Origin: Candidatus Schekmanbacteria bacterium
GTDB taxonomy: Bacteria; Schekmanbacteria; GWA2-38-11; J061
Reading direction: 5' to 3'
Assembly: GCA_003695725.1 (NCBI GenBank)
Contig: RFHX01000004.1
Span: 1-13,410 of the forward strand
DNA length: 13,410 bases
The notes beneath the pieces are model-generated. The model saw only the letters and a list, made by a program, of their open reading frames with translations, searched no databases and was not told the DNA's origin. The first letter of the stretch is position 1, and each line of letters begins with the position of its first letter. Positions 1-6,963 of this stretch are shown in pieces. The position numbers and the translations under genes were made by a program.

Positions 1-61
1 ATTTTGAGGACATCCTTTTAGATACTCTTATATAAGAGATGTTTTAAGCTTTTTTGGTAAA

Positions 62-778
62 ATGATTAAAAAAATTACAAGCTTTATTACTTCAAAGAAA
101 AATTCCGATTCCGCTTTGCTTCGCCTCTATGAAGCACTTTATGAAGATTTCCAAGAATATACTCGAGTACCTAAAGAGTATTTTTGTGCTAATTTAACAC
201 TTATCAATGAATACAAAGAATTATCGGGCTGTGTTGTTGAATGCGGAGTTTGGCGTGGAGGAATGATGGGAGGAATTGCCTCTTTATTGGGAGATGAAAG
301 ACACTACTATCTCTTTGACAGCTTTGAAGGATTACCTCCGGCTTCAGAGATTGACGGTAAAAAAGCCTTGGAATGGCAGGCGCATAATGACCTAAATAAT
401 TGTTCAACAGATGCTTCTTTTGCTCATAAAGCTATGAAGATGGCAAAGGCAAAAAATTATCACATAATCAAAGGATGGTTTGATAAAACTCTATCATCGA
501 CAGAATTTGAAGACAACATTGCTATACTGCGGCTTGATGCAGATTGGTATTCATCTACAGCACACTGTTTGAATTACCTTTATCCAAAAGTGAGGGAAGG
601 CGGTTTAATCATAATAGATGATTATTATGCATGGGAAGGATGCGCAAAAGCAGTTCACGATTTTTTGTCTCACAACAAATTGTCAGATAGAATAAGGCAA
701 TATAAGGGACTTGTCTGCTATATCGTTAAGGAAAAAGATGCAGAGATAAGGATGATAAATCCCAGAGGGGAAGTATAA
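62..778 (+). CDS. TylF/MycF-family SAM-dependent O-methyltransferase
   Basis: A 238-residue protein of the TylF (macrocin O-methyltransferase) family, a class I SAM methyltransferase fold. Visible motifs are the SAM-binding VVECGVWRGG (residues 58-67), LFDSFEGLPP (84-93), GWFDKTL (138-144), LRLDADWYSST (156-166) and IIIDDYYAWEG (183-193). In characterised relatives such as NovP, the DxD and the later DD pair bind Mg2+ and supply the general base. Here these would be D159, D161, D186 and D187, so the enzyme looks intact. No signal peptide or membrane segment is seen, so it is probably cytosolic. Family members methylate hydroxyls on sugars or aromatic natural products, and bacterial homologues often sit in polysaccharide loci. 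The substrate here cannot be read from sequence. The start lacks a clear Shine-Dalgarno site. No biosynthetic partner gene follows, because dnaX lies 99 bp downstream. A partner could lie upstream of the window. Confidence 0.85.
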   Translation: MIKKITSFITSKKNSDSALLRLYEALYEDFQEYTRVPKEYFCANLTLINEYKELSGCVVECGVWRGGMMGGIASLLGDERHYYLFDSFEGLPPASEIDGKKALEWQAHNDLNNCSTDASFAHKAMKMAKAKNYHIIKGWFDKTLSSTEFEDNIAILRLDADWYSSTAHCLNYLYPKVREGGLIIIDDYYAWEGCAKAVHDFLSHNKLSDRIRQYKGLVCYIVKEKDAEIRMINPRGEV

Positions 779-806
779 AAAAAATTAAAATTTTTTTCCT
801 CTTGAT

Positions 807-835
807 TTTTCAAAACCTCTGTGAAAACATAAAAA
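807..835 (+). promoter_or_regulatory. Weak candidate promoter before dnaX
   Basis: TTTTCA (807-812) and TAAAAA (830-835) are separated by 17 bp, each matching four of six sigma70 consensus positions. The site lies in the 99-bp AT-rich gap between the TylF-type gene and dnaX, about 43 bp before the dnaX start. The change of function at this gap makes a promoter plausible. In DNA this AT-rich, though, such matches arise often by chance. TTTTCA also pairs with TGAAAA (822-827) as a short inverted repeat. Confidence 0.22.
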
Positions 836-877
836 TAATTCCCTTAAACTTTTCTTTTAAACGGTTGAATCTGAATA

Positions 878-2566
878 ATGAGTGAAGAATCTTATCTTGT
901 TTTAGCCCGTAAAAAAAGACCTCAGAAGTTTTCTGAAGTTATAGGGCAAAGGCATGTTACCACAACCCTGCAAAATGCAGTAAAAACAGGAAGAATAGCT
1001 CATGCCTTTCTTCTAACAGGAACACGAGGAGTAGGTAAAACTACAACAGCTCGTATTTTAGCCAAAGCTCTAAATTGTGAAAATGGCCCTGCTCCCGAGC
1101 CATGTGACGAATGCGCAAACTGCCGGGCAATAAGCGAAGGCTCATCTCTTGATGTTATCGAAATCGATGGAGCTTCAAACCGCAGGATTGGTGAAGTAAG
1201 AGAACTTCGTGAAAAGGCAAAATTTGCGCCTATTCAATCGCGGTATAAAATATATATCATAGATGAAGTTCATATGCTTACGACAGAAGCCTTCAATGCC
1301 CTTCTTAAAACACTTGAAGAACCGCCTCCTCATGTAAAATTCATCTTGGCTACAACAGATCCAAATAAGCTTCCGCCAACTATTCTTTCACGATGTCAAC
1401 GATATGATTTCAAGACGCTGCCTGACAATGTGATTGTTGAGTTTCTTTCAAAAATTGCAAAAGATGAAAATATAGAAATTGAAGATGAAGCTTTAAAAAT
1501 TCTAGCCCTATCGGCTTCAGGAAGTGTGAGAGATGCTTTGTCAGTATTTGAAAGTATTATCTCCTTTTCTGAAGAAGGAAAGATTACAGCTAAAATCGTA
1601 CAGGATATACTTGGCATTGTTGATTCAATGTTTCTTGCAGATACGGTTCAAGCGATTGTGAATGATGACGCTCAGGCAATAATCAAACTTACTTCTCAGC
1701 TTTCAGAGCGTGGTTATGATGTTGATTCTTTTTGCGAGCATTTTTTAAAATTTTTGAGAGATATAATTGTAATTTCAGCAGGCGAAGATAATGCCGCAGG
1801 CACTTTACAGGGATTAGATTTGAAGAAAAAACTTTCTGCACAAAGAAGCTTTGATGAGTGGCTTATGCTTTTTAATCTTTTTTATGAATGCAGTAAGGAG
1901 ATTAAAAGGGCTGAAAATCCCTTTTTGGTCTTGGAAGTTTCTCTTTTGAGGTGTATGAGAAGCAAATTTACCGTACCTATAGATGATATTTTAAATAAGT
2001 TGTCTTCATCAGAGAGAGAAAGCAGAGGGTTCCCACGAAATGAGGATGGTTCGAAGCAGAGCCGCAATCGTGAAAATAAGTCTCTATTTGAAAGCCAATC
2101 TTCATATAATACAAATAATGCAAAATTTTCCGCCAAAGAATCATCTCCTCCAAATGTCAGCGCAGGCATACAGACTGTTCCTCTATCGCAGAGTGATAAA
2201 TGGAATGAATTTTTGAGAATTCTTGAGAAAAGGTCAATAATTTTAAACAGCATTTTTTCAAATGGCTGCAGAAAAGTTTTTCATAACAATATATTGCAGA
2301 TTTTCGTTGACGATGACATAACTTATTCCACAGTCAATATGGGTAAAAATCCTCTTATAATCAGCGAAGCTGTGAAAGAAGCATTTGGGAAAGAAGTTAA
2401 GCTTAAAATAGAGGTTGAAAAAAAAGAAAAAGAGTGCAATGGAAAGATTAGTAAGGAAGAAAAAAAGATAAGTAAGGATGCTTTGATTGCAGAAGCGATG
2501 GAAGATAGAAATGTGCAAGCGATTTTGAATTGCTTTCCTTCCAGAATTGTGGATATTAAGAATTGA
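878..2566 (+). CDS. dnaX: DNA polymerase III subunits gamma/tau (clamp loader ATPase)
   Basis: A 562-residue DnaX, the AAA+ motor of the clamp loader that loads the beta sliding clamp and, as tau, tethers the polymerase. The N-terminus has the family-typical SYLVLARKKRP. The Walker A motif GTRGVGKTT is at residues 48-56. A zinc module uses C67, C76, C79 and C82. Walker B IYIIDEVHM is at 125-133, sensor 1 ATTDP at 158-162, and the SRC motif with the arginine finger at 171-173. A polar, low-complexity linker (about 375-445) follows the clamp-loader domains. The C-terminus ends in the conserved DnaX tail helix (about 534-562). The start is fixed by homology; no good Shine-Dalgarno site precedes it. 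Two slippery A-runs near the 3' end (2418-2425 and 2460-2466) could permit frameshifting, treated as a finding. It is followed by ybaB and recR, the widely conserved order. Confidence 0.97.
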   Translation: MSEESYLVLARKKRPQKFSEVIGQRHVTTTLQNAVKTGRIAHAFLLTGTRGVGKTTTARILAKALNCENGPAPEPCDECANCRAISEGSSLDVIEIDGASNRRIGEVRELREKAKFAPIQSRYKIYIIDEVHMLTTEAFNALLKTLEEPPPHVKFILATTDPNKLPPTILSRCQRYDFKTLPDNVIVEFLSKIAKDENIEIEDEALKILALSASGSVRDALSVFESIISFSEEGKITAKIVQDILGIVDSMFLADTVQAIVNDDAQAIIKLTSQLSERGYDVDSFCEHFLKFLRDIIVISAGEDNAAGTLQGLDLKKKLSAQRSFDEWLMLFNLFYECSKEIKRAENPFLVLEVSLLRCMRSKFTVPIDDILNKLSSSERESRGFPRNEDGSKQSRNRENKSLFESQSSYNTNNAKFSAKESSPPNVSAGIQTVPLSQSDKWNEFLRILEKRSIILNSIFSNGCRKVFHNNILQIFVDDDITYSTVNMGKNPLIISEAVKEAFGKEVKLKIEVEKKEKECNGKISKEEKKISKDALIAEAMEDRNVQAILNCFPSRIVDIKN

Positions 2567-2597
2567 TAACTAAGAAAAGAAAAAGAGGTGTTAATTT

Positions 2598-2912
2598 ATG
2601 AAGAATTTCAATCAGCTTGTTAAACAGGCACAAAAGATGCAGGCGCAGATAGCAAAGATTCAGGAAGAGCTCGCAGACAAAGAGGTAGAAGCGTCTGCAG
2701 GGGGAGGGATGGTAAAGGTTGTAGCAAACGGCAAGCAGGAGATAGTCAGCGTAGCGATTGAGAAAGAAGTCATCAACAGTGATGAGCAGGAAATGCTTCA
2801 AGACCTTATCGTTGCCGCCGTAAACGAGGCATTGCGAAAATCCAAGGAGATGATGGAAGAAGAGTTGAAAAAAGTAACTGGCGGATTGGGGTTAAATATT
2901 CCGGGTTTCTAA
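2598..2912 (+). CDS. ybaB: YbaB/EbfC family nucleoid-associated protein
   Basis: A 104-residue protein, normal for the family. It begins with a long charged helix rich in Lys, Gln and Glu (about 1-32). A GGGMVKVVANGKQEIVSVAI core (35-54) follows, and it ends in the family-typical GGLGLNIPGF. YbaB/EbfC proteins form small dimers that bind DNA and the nucleoid. Their exact role is not settled, but the gene sits between dnaX and recR in a great many bacteria, as here. A good Shine-Dalgarno sequence, AGAGGTG (2584-2590), lies 7 bp before the ATG. The gap to dnaX is 31 bp and to recR 8 bp, so the three are probably co-transcribed. The short coding region looks somewhat richer in GC than its neighbours. 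Confidence 0.95.
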   Translation: MKNFNQLVKQAQKMQAQIAKIQEELADKEVEASAGGGMVKVVANGKQEIVSVAIEKEVINSDEQEMLQDLIVAAVNEALRKSKEMMEEELKKVTGGLGLNIPGF

Positions 2913-2920
2913 TTTTTTCT

Positions 2921-3520
2921 ATGAAATATGCGTCTCCTACTCTTGAAAAGTTGATACAAGCTCTTACGAAACTTCCCGGCATTGGACGAAAAACAGCCAA
3001 TCGGCTTGCAGCACATATTCTCAAAATGGAGAAGAGTGAAGCTGAAAATTTGGCTGACGCAATAAAAGAGTTGAAAGAAAATATTCGATTTTGTAAAGAG
3101 TGCTTCAATATAACTGAAGAAGATATATGTATTATTTGCAAATGTGAAGAAAGAACAAGAAAAGTCATTTGTGTTGTTGAAAATTATACAGATTTGATTG
3201 CTATTGAACAGACAGGAAAATACAAGGGTCTTTATCATGTATTGGGCGGTGCAATATCACCCCTTGATGGAATTGGCCCAGAAGATTTAAAAATAGAAGA
3301 ATTAGTGGAAAGAGTAAAAAGAATAATGCCAGAGGAAGTTGTTATAGCTACGAATTTAAGCTCAGAGGGAGAAGCAACATCGATGTACATTGCAAAAATT
3401 TTAAAACCTTTGGGAATCAAGCTTTCAAGAATTGCATACGGTCTTCCTGTTGGCGGCGACCTCGAATATGCAGATGATATTACTATTTCAAGAGCTCTCG
3501 AGGGAAGAAGAATATTGTAA
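2921..3520 (+). CDS. recR: Recombination mediator protein RecR
   Basis: A 199-residue RecR, the usual length. It acts with RecF and RecO to load RecA onto SSB-coated single-stranded DNA at gaps. A helix-hairpin-helix element, LPGIGRKTANRLA, is at residues 18-30. A C4 zinc finger follows: C58-x2-C61-x8-C70-x2-C73. A Toprim domain begins near 81 (VICVVE), and the conserved C-terminal block RIAYGLPVGGDLEYADD lies at 170-186. All expected elements are present. The ATG lies 8 bp after the ybaB stop, and the gap is pyrimidine-rich with no Shine-Dalgarno site. Translation is therefore probably coupled to ybaB. It is the last DNA-maintenance gene before the por cluster. Confidence 0.97.
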   Translation: MKYASPTLEKLIQALTKLPGIGRKTANRLAAHILKMEKSEAENLADAIKELKENIRFCKECFNITEEDICIICKCEERTRKVICVVENYTDLIAIEQTGKYKGLYHVLGGAISPLDGIGPEDLKIEELVERVKRIMPEEVVIATNLSSEGEATSMYIAKILKPLGIKLSRIAYGLPVGGDLEYADDITISRALEGRRIL

Positions 3521-3540
3521 AATTATGAAAATGGATGTAT

Positions 3541-3546
3541 AGGAGG
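3541..3546 (+). promoter_or_regulatory. Ribosome binding site that sets the porG start
   Basis: AGGAGG, a full-consensus Shine-Dalgarno core, ends 6 bp before the ATG at 3553. It lies downstream of another in-frame ATG at 3535. The reading frame from 3535 would add MYRRQL, which has no place in the family, so 3553 is the better start. Confidence 0.8.
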
Positions 3547-3552
3547 CAGTTA

Positions 3553-4125
3553 ATGAGTGAATTTATCGAAATACGCTGGCATGCTCGTGCAGGGCAGGGG
3601 GCGGTAACTGCGGCAAAAGCTCTTGCTGATGCGGCAATGGCTGGAGGAAAATATGTGCAGGCATTCCCCGAATATGGCCCTGAAAGGATGGGTGCGCCGC
3701 TGAGGGCATACAATAGAGTTTCAAATGAGGAAATTTTGATTCATTGTCAGGTCCACAATCCTTCTATTGTTATAGTTATAGACCAAACATTGATAGACAG
3801 TGTCAATGTTACAGAGGGAGTCAAGGACGGTGGGATATATATTGTCAACAGTGAAATGAATCCTGATGAAATAAAGCAGAAACTAAATCTCAACTCTGGA
3901 AAAGTTTATACAGTGGATGCCACAAAGATTGCGCTTGAAACAATTGGAAGGCCTATACCGAATACTCCAATCTTAGGCGTTGTGGCAAGAGTAACTGATA
4001 TTATAAAACTTGAAGATGTCAAAAAAGAGGTTGAAAAGAGTTTTGGCAAAAAATTTGGCCCAAGTGTAGTTGAAGCAAATATAAAAGCCGTTGAAAGGGC
4101 TTACGAGGAGGTAAAGGGTCTATGA
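3553..4125 (+). CDS. porG: Pyruvate:ferredoxin oxidoreductase, gamma subunit
   Basis: A 190-residue protein matching the gamma subunit/domain of 2-oxoacid:ferredoxin oxidoreductases. The N-terminal RWHARAGQGAVTAAKAL (residues 8-24) and FPEYGPERMGAPLRAYNR (38-55) are hallmark motifs. The GAPLRAYNR block and the order porG-D-A-B point to the pyruvate-type enzyme rather than the 2-oxoglutarate type. In the assembled enzyme this subunit helps bind coenzyme A. The complex oxidatively decarboxylates pyruvate to acetyl-CoA and CO2, reducing ferredoxin, or runs in reverse during autotrophic growth. The start at 3553 is chosen for its AGGAGG site and family alignment; an in-frame ATG six codons upstream is less likely. 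The stop overlaps the porD start by 4 bp (ATGA), so the two are translationally coupled. Confidence 0.93.
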   Translation: MSEFIEIRWHARAGQGAVTAAKALADAAMAGGKYVQAFPEYGPERMGAPLRAYNRVSNEEILIHCQVHNPSIVIVIDQTLIDSVNVTEGVKDGGIYIVNSEMNPDEIKQKLNLNSGKVYTVDATKIALETIGRPIPNTPILGVVARVTDIIKLEDVKKEVEKSFGKKFGPSVVEANIKAVERAYEEVKGL

Positions 4126-4418
4126 CTTTGAAAAATAAAGAAGAGCTTCCTTTGGGAGGATTGATTGAAGAAGCCGGCAATGCCGCAGAGTATGAAACCG
4201 GCGGTTGGCGGACATTCAGGCCTGTATGGGATTTTGAAAAGTGTATTCAATGTCTTACCTGCTGGATATATTGTCCTGATTCCTGCATCATCGTAGAAGA
4301 TGAAAAGGTCAAGGGCGCTGATTTGAGATTTTGCAAAGGTTGTGGAGTTTGTGCAAATGAATGTCCTCCAAAGATTCGTGCTATTACGATGGAAGAAGAA
4401 GTGAAATTCAAAAAATAA
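4122..4418 (+). CDS. porD: Pyruvate:ferredoxin oxidoreductase, delta subunit (2x[4Fe-4S] ferredoxin)
   Basis: A 98-residue ferredoxin-like subunit that carries electrons from the TPP site to external ferredoxin. Two complete CxxCxxCxxxCP cluster motifs are visible: C41, C44, C47, C51 and C71, C74, C77, C81. An extra cysteine sits at C55, as in some relatives. The N-terminal extension, including GGWRTFRPVWDFEKC (27-41), is typical of PorD and distinguishes it from free ferredoxins. A strong Shine-Dalgarno sequence, GAGGAGGT (4105-4112), lies inside the end of porG, 9 bp before the ATG. The gap to porA is 25 bp. Confidence 0.95.
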   Translation: MTLKNKEELPLGGLIEEAGNAAEYETGGWRTFRPVWDFEKCIQCLTCWIYCPDSCIIVEDEKVKGADLRFCKGCGVCANECPPKIRAITMEEEVKFKK

Positions 4419-4443
4419 TTAATCAGTGAGGGAGTAACAAATA

Positions 4444-5628
4444 ATGGCAAAACGCGAGTCAATGACAGGAAATCAGGTAGTTGCTGAATGTATGCGTCAG
4501 ATAAATCCTGATGTTGTGGCAGCTTATCCAATAACTCCATCAACTGAAGTGATGCAGATATTTGCTCAATCAGTTGCAGATGGCCTTGTCGATACAGAGC
4601 TTGTAACAGTAGAAAGTGAGCATAGTGCTATGAGCGCCTGCATCGGCGCTTCAGCGGCAGGCGGCAGAGTTATGACTGCAACTTCTGCCTGCGGACTTGC
4701 TCTTATGTGGGAACTTTTGCCTGTTGCATCGGCGTTGCGTTTGCCTATCGTTATGACAGTAGTCAATAGGGCTTTGTCTGCTCCAATTAACATACATTGC
4801 GACCACTCTGATTCTATGGGTTGCCGTGATGCAGGATGGATTCAACTTTATTCTGAGAATGCACAGGAGGCATATCACAACATTATTCAAGCGGCAAAAA
4901 TCTGTAATAGAGAAGGAGTATGGCTGCCTGTAATGGTTTGTGTTGATGGATTTATTATAAGCCACTCCATTGAATCTGTTGAAATGCTCGAAGATGATGA
5001 AGTTCAAAGATTTGTTGGAGAATTTAAACCGAGAAAACCTCTCTTGGATGTTGATAATCCAGTGACCTACGGTGCATTAGACCTGCAGGATTATTATATG
5101 GAGCATAAAAAACAGGTTGATGATGCCATACAATCATCAAAATCTGAGATCTTGAAGGTGGCAGAAGAATTTAAAAAAGAGTTTGGTTATGAATATGGAC
5201 TAATTGATTCCTATATGATGGAAGATGCGGAAGTTGCGATTGTTGCACTGAATTCGACAGCAGGAACATCAAAATATGTTGTAAATATGCTGAGACAGGA
5301 AGGGATTAAAGCAGGCGTTTTAAAGATAAGGGTTTTTAGGCCCTTTCCTGCTGATGAGATTAGGGAGGCATTGAAGAATGTTAAAGCAGTGGCAGTCCTC
5401 GACAGATCTTCATCATATGGCACAGCAGGACCATTGTTTCTCGATATAAGATCGGCTATGTATGAGGCAGATTCCAAGCCCTTTATTACAAACTATATCT
5501 ATGGTCTTGGAGGAAGAGATATAGGCATAGATGAATTAAGAAGCATATATGAAGGACTTATCTCATCAATAAAGGAAGGTAAACCTGCAAGAACTTATAA
5601 TTGGATAGGTGTGCGGGAAAAGGTTTAG
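4444..5628 (+). CDS. porA: Pyruvate:ferredoxin oxidoreductase, alpha subunit
   Basis: A 394-residue alpha subunit, normal for the four-subunit enzyme. It supplies the pyrimidine-side half of the TPP site and most of the substrate contacts. Motifs are AYPITPSTEV (residues 27-36), ESEHSAM (57-63), TSACGLALMWE (80-90) and CDHSDSMGCRDAGWIQLYSE (119-138). C-terminal family blocks near the end read YGLGGRD and NWIGVRE. The block with HSD and RDAGWIQL resembles pyruvate- rather than oxoglutarate-specific enzymes, but related branched-chain 2-oxoacid enzymes are similar, so substrate choice is probable rather than certain. A good Shine-Dalgarno sequence, GAGGGAG (4428-4434), lies 9 bp upstream of the ATG. 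porB follows after 24 bp. Confidence 0.93.
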   Translation: MAKRESMTGNQVVAECMRQINPDVVAAYPITPSTEVMQIFAQSVADGLVDTELVTVESEHSAMSACIGASAAGGRVMTATSACGLALMWELLPVASALRLPIVMTVVNRALSAPINIHCDHSDSMGCRDAGWIQLYSENAQEAYHNIIQAAKICNREGVWLPVMVCVDGFIISHSIESVEMLEDDEVQRFVGEFKPRKPLLDVDNPVTYGALDLQDYYMEHKKQVDDAIQSSKSEILKVAEEFKKEFGYEYGLIDSYMMEDAEVAIVALNSTAGTSKYVVNMLRQEGIKAGVLKIRVFRPFPADEIREALKNVKAVAVLDRSSSYGTAGPLFLDIRSAMYEADSKPFITNYIYGLGGRDIGIDELRSIYEGLISSIKEGKPARTYNWIGVREKV

Positions 5629-5652
5629 AAGAAAAAAGTGGAGAAATAATAA

Positions 5653-6591
5653 ATGGCATCGTTAAAGGAATTATCAAAAAAACAGGATCTTTTATCACCG
5701 GGTCATAGATTGTGTGCAGGCTGTGGGGTTTCAATCGTTGTAAGACAGGTAATGCTTGCCACTGAAAATCCTACTGTAGTTGCATGCGCAACAGGTTGTC
5801 TTGAAGTGGCGACGACTATTTTCCCTTATACAGCTTGGCGCGTTCCTTTTATACATAATGCCTTTGAGAATGCCGCGGCAACTATATCAGGTGTTGAAGC
5901 AATGTATAACGCCCTTGTAAAAAAAGGAAAGATTCCCAAAGACAAAAGAATCGATTTTATTGCTTTTGGCGGTGATGGAGGAACATATGATATTGGCTTG
6001 CAGTCTCTTTCAGGAGCGCTCGAGAGAGGGCATCGCTTCCTTTATGTTTGTTATAATAATGAAGCATATATGAATACAGGCATACAAAGGTCAAGCGCTA
6101 CGCCTTATGGCGCGCATACGACAACAGGACCTGCAGGAGATGTAAGCTTTGGGAAAAAGCAGGACAGAAAGGACCTTACCCAAATCGTTGCAGCACACAA
6201 AATTCCTTATGCGGCGCAAGCTTCTCCAAGCCATTGGAATGACCTTGTAACAAAGGTAAAAAAAGCTCTCAATTGCGGCGGTCCAAGCTTTATAAATGTG
6301 ATAGCCAACTGCAACAGAGGATGGAGAAATGATACAGGTAAAGCAGTAGAAGTTTGCAGGGTTGCCGTACAAACCTGTTATTGGCCTCTCTATGAAATAG
6401 AAAATGGAAAATTGAAAATTAATGTAAAGCCAAAAGAGAAGAAGCCAATTGAAGAATGGCTCAAATATCAGGGGCGTTTTTCACATCTGAAACGGCCAGA
6501 AAACAGGCATGTGATAGATGAGATTCAGCAAATAATTGACCGAGATTGGGAGCGCTTGCTCACTCTTGAAAAGGCGCATCAGTCTCAATAA
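5653..6591 (+). CDS. porB: Pyruvate:ferredoxin oxidoreductase, beta subunit (TPP-binding)
   Basis: A 312-residue beta subunit holding TPP and one [4Fe-4S] cluster close to it. The TPP/Mg2+ motif runs from GGDGGTYDIG (residues 106-115) to NNEAYMNTG (135-143). Likely cluster ligands are C21 and C24 (LCAGCG), C49 (ATGCLE, with C45 nearby) and C220 (IANC), matching the known C-x2-C...C...C arrangement of PorB. The AVQTCYWPLYE block near 239-249 is also family-typical. All catalytic features are present. It is the last of the four por genes, and together they encode a complete enzyme. No strong terminator follows; only a weak AT-rich 6-bp hairpin (6602-6617) lies in the 61-bp gap before the next gene. 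Confidence 0.94.
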   Translation: MASLKELSKKQDLLSPGHRLCAGCGVSIVVRQVMLATENPTVVACATGCLEVATTIFPYTAWRVPFIHNAFENAAATISGVEAMYNALVKKGKIPKDKRIDFIAFGGDGGTYDIGLQSLSGALERGHRFLYVCYNNEAYMNTGIQRSSATPYGAHTTTGPAGDVSFGKKQDRKDLTQIVAAHKIPYAAQASPSHWNDLVTKVKKALNCGGPSFINVIANCNRGWRNDTGKAVEVCRVAVQTCYWPLYEIENGKLKINVKPKEKKPIEEWLKYQGRFSHLKRPENRHVIDEIQQIIDRDWERLLTLEKAHQSQ

Positions 6592-6652
6592 TTATTCAAA
6601 GATACTTCTTTAAGTATTCCTATTGGCATTTATGGATGAATAGCAGAAAGTT

Positions 6653-6856
6653 ATGAAAAAGTTAAAAGGAATACTAATAACCTTTATACTTCTCCTTGTA
6701 GTAATTTTTGCGGTGCAGAATGCCAGTACTGTTGAGCTTAGATTTCTGATATGGAATGCTTCCATTCCCTGCGCTTTTCTTGTCCTTTTGATTATGGCAA
6801 TAGGTATATTGATAGGAATTTTAATTTCCAATCTTGGTGCTTTTAAAAAGAGCTAA
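6653..6856 (+). CDS. LapA-domain (DUF1049) small inner-membrane protein
   Basis: A 67-residue protein with two predicted membrane helices (about residues 6-21 and 40-60) and a short basic C-terminus (FKKS). The FAVQNASTVELRFLIWNASI stretch (19-38) is the signature of the LapA/DUF1049 family. In E. coli the longer LapA works with LapB/YciM in controlling lipopolysaccharide assembly. This copy has only the membrane part and lacks a coiled-coil tail, so that role should not be assumed. The context is neutral: it follows porB by 61 bp and precedes the mod module. The Shine-Dalgarno match is weak (AGAAAG, 6645-6650). Family assignment is fairly sure; function is not. Confidence 0.78.
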   Translation: MKKLKGILITFILLLVVIFAVQNASTVELRFLIWNASIPCAFLVLLIMAIGILIGILISNLGAFKKS

Positions 6857-6893
6857 TTTCTTTGGTTTCTATTTTTTTCATATCTTTTTCTGT

Positions 6894-6932
6894 TCAATAA
6901 ATTATTGACACCGATATGCAAATTTGTCATAT
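6894..6932. promoter_or_regulatory. Stacked inverted repeats, probable operator of the mod genes
   Basis: Three overlapping dyads lie in about 39 bp. The first is a perfect 7-bp inverted repeat with a one-base centre, TCAATAA-A-TTATTGA (6894-6908). The second is TGACA-N14-TGTCA (6906-6910 with 6925-6929). The third is ATATGCAAA/TTTG-T-CATAT (6914-6932), symmetric apart from one bulged T. They cover the -35 hexamer, the spacer and the edge of the -10 of the promoter described separately. That is where a repressor dimer such as the ModE-like product encoded just downstream would block transcription. The dyads are directly visible; the identity of the binding protein is inferred. Confidence 0.5.
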
Positions 6933-6933
6933 T
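6905..6933 (+). promoter_or_regulatory. Sigma70-type promoter of the modE-modABC module
   Basis: A perfect -35 hexamer, TTGACA (6905-6910), is followed after exactly 17 bp by CATATT (6928-6933), which matches four of six -10 positions. Transcription would begin near 6940, about 25 bp before the regulator's ATG. It sits in the 107-bp gap after the lapA-like gene and is overlapped by inverted repeats, as expected for a regulated uptake operon. Confidence 0.55.
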
Positions 6934-6963
6934 TAGCTGCAAAAAAGTTTTTGATTGGGAAGA

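Noticed and set aside
25-55. Perfect palindrome CTCTTATATAAGAG (25-38) followed by a T-run (50-55), a possible terminator of an upstream gene
   Set aside because: The loop would be only two bases or the stem very AT-rich, and the T-run is 11 bases away from the stem. No upstream gene end is visible, so it was not called.
1821-1834. AAG AAA AAA C in mid-dnaX as the gamma/tau frameshift site
   Set aside because: The A6 run follows a G and is not in the X XXY YYZ phase needed for -1 slippage.
3535-3552. Upstream ATG giving a six-residue extension of porG
   Set aside because: The AGGAGG site lies between it and the second ATG, and the family begins at the second ATG.
6602-6617. Hairpin ATACTT-CTTT-AAGTAT after porB
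   Set aside because: A six-bp AT-rich stem with no U-tract after it is too weak for an intrinsic terminator.
6847-6878. AAAGA/TCTTT stem followed by a T7 run after the lapA-like gene
   Set aside because: A five-bp A/T stem, separated from the T-run by eight bases and starting inside the coding end, is not convincing as a terminator.
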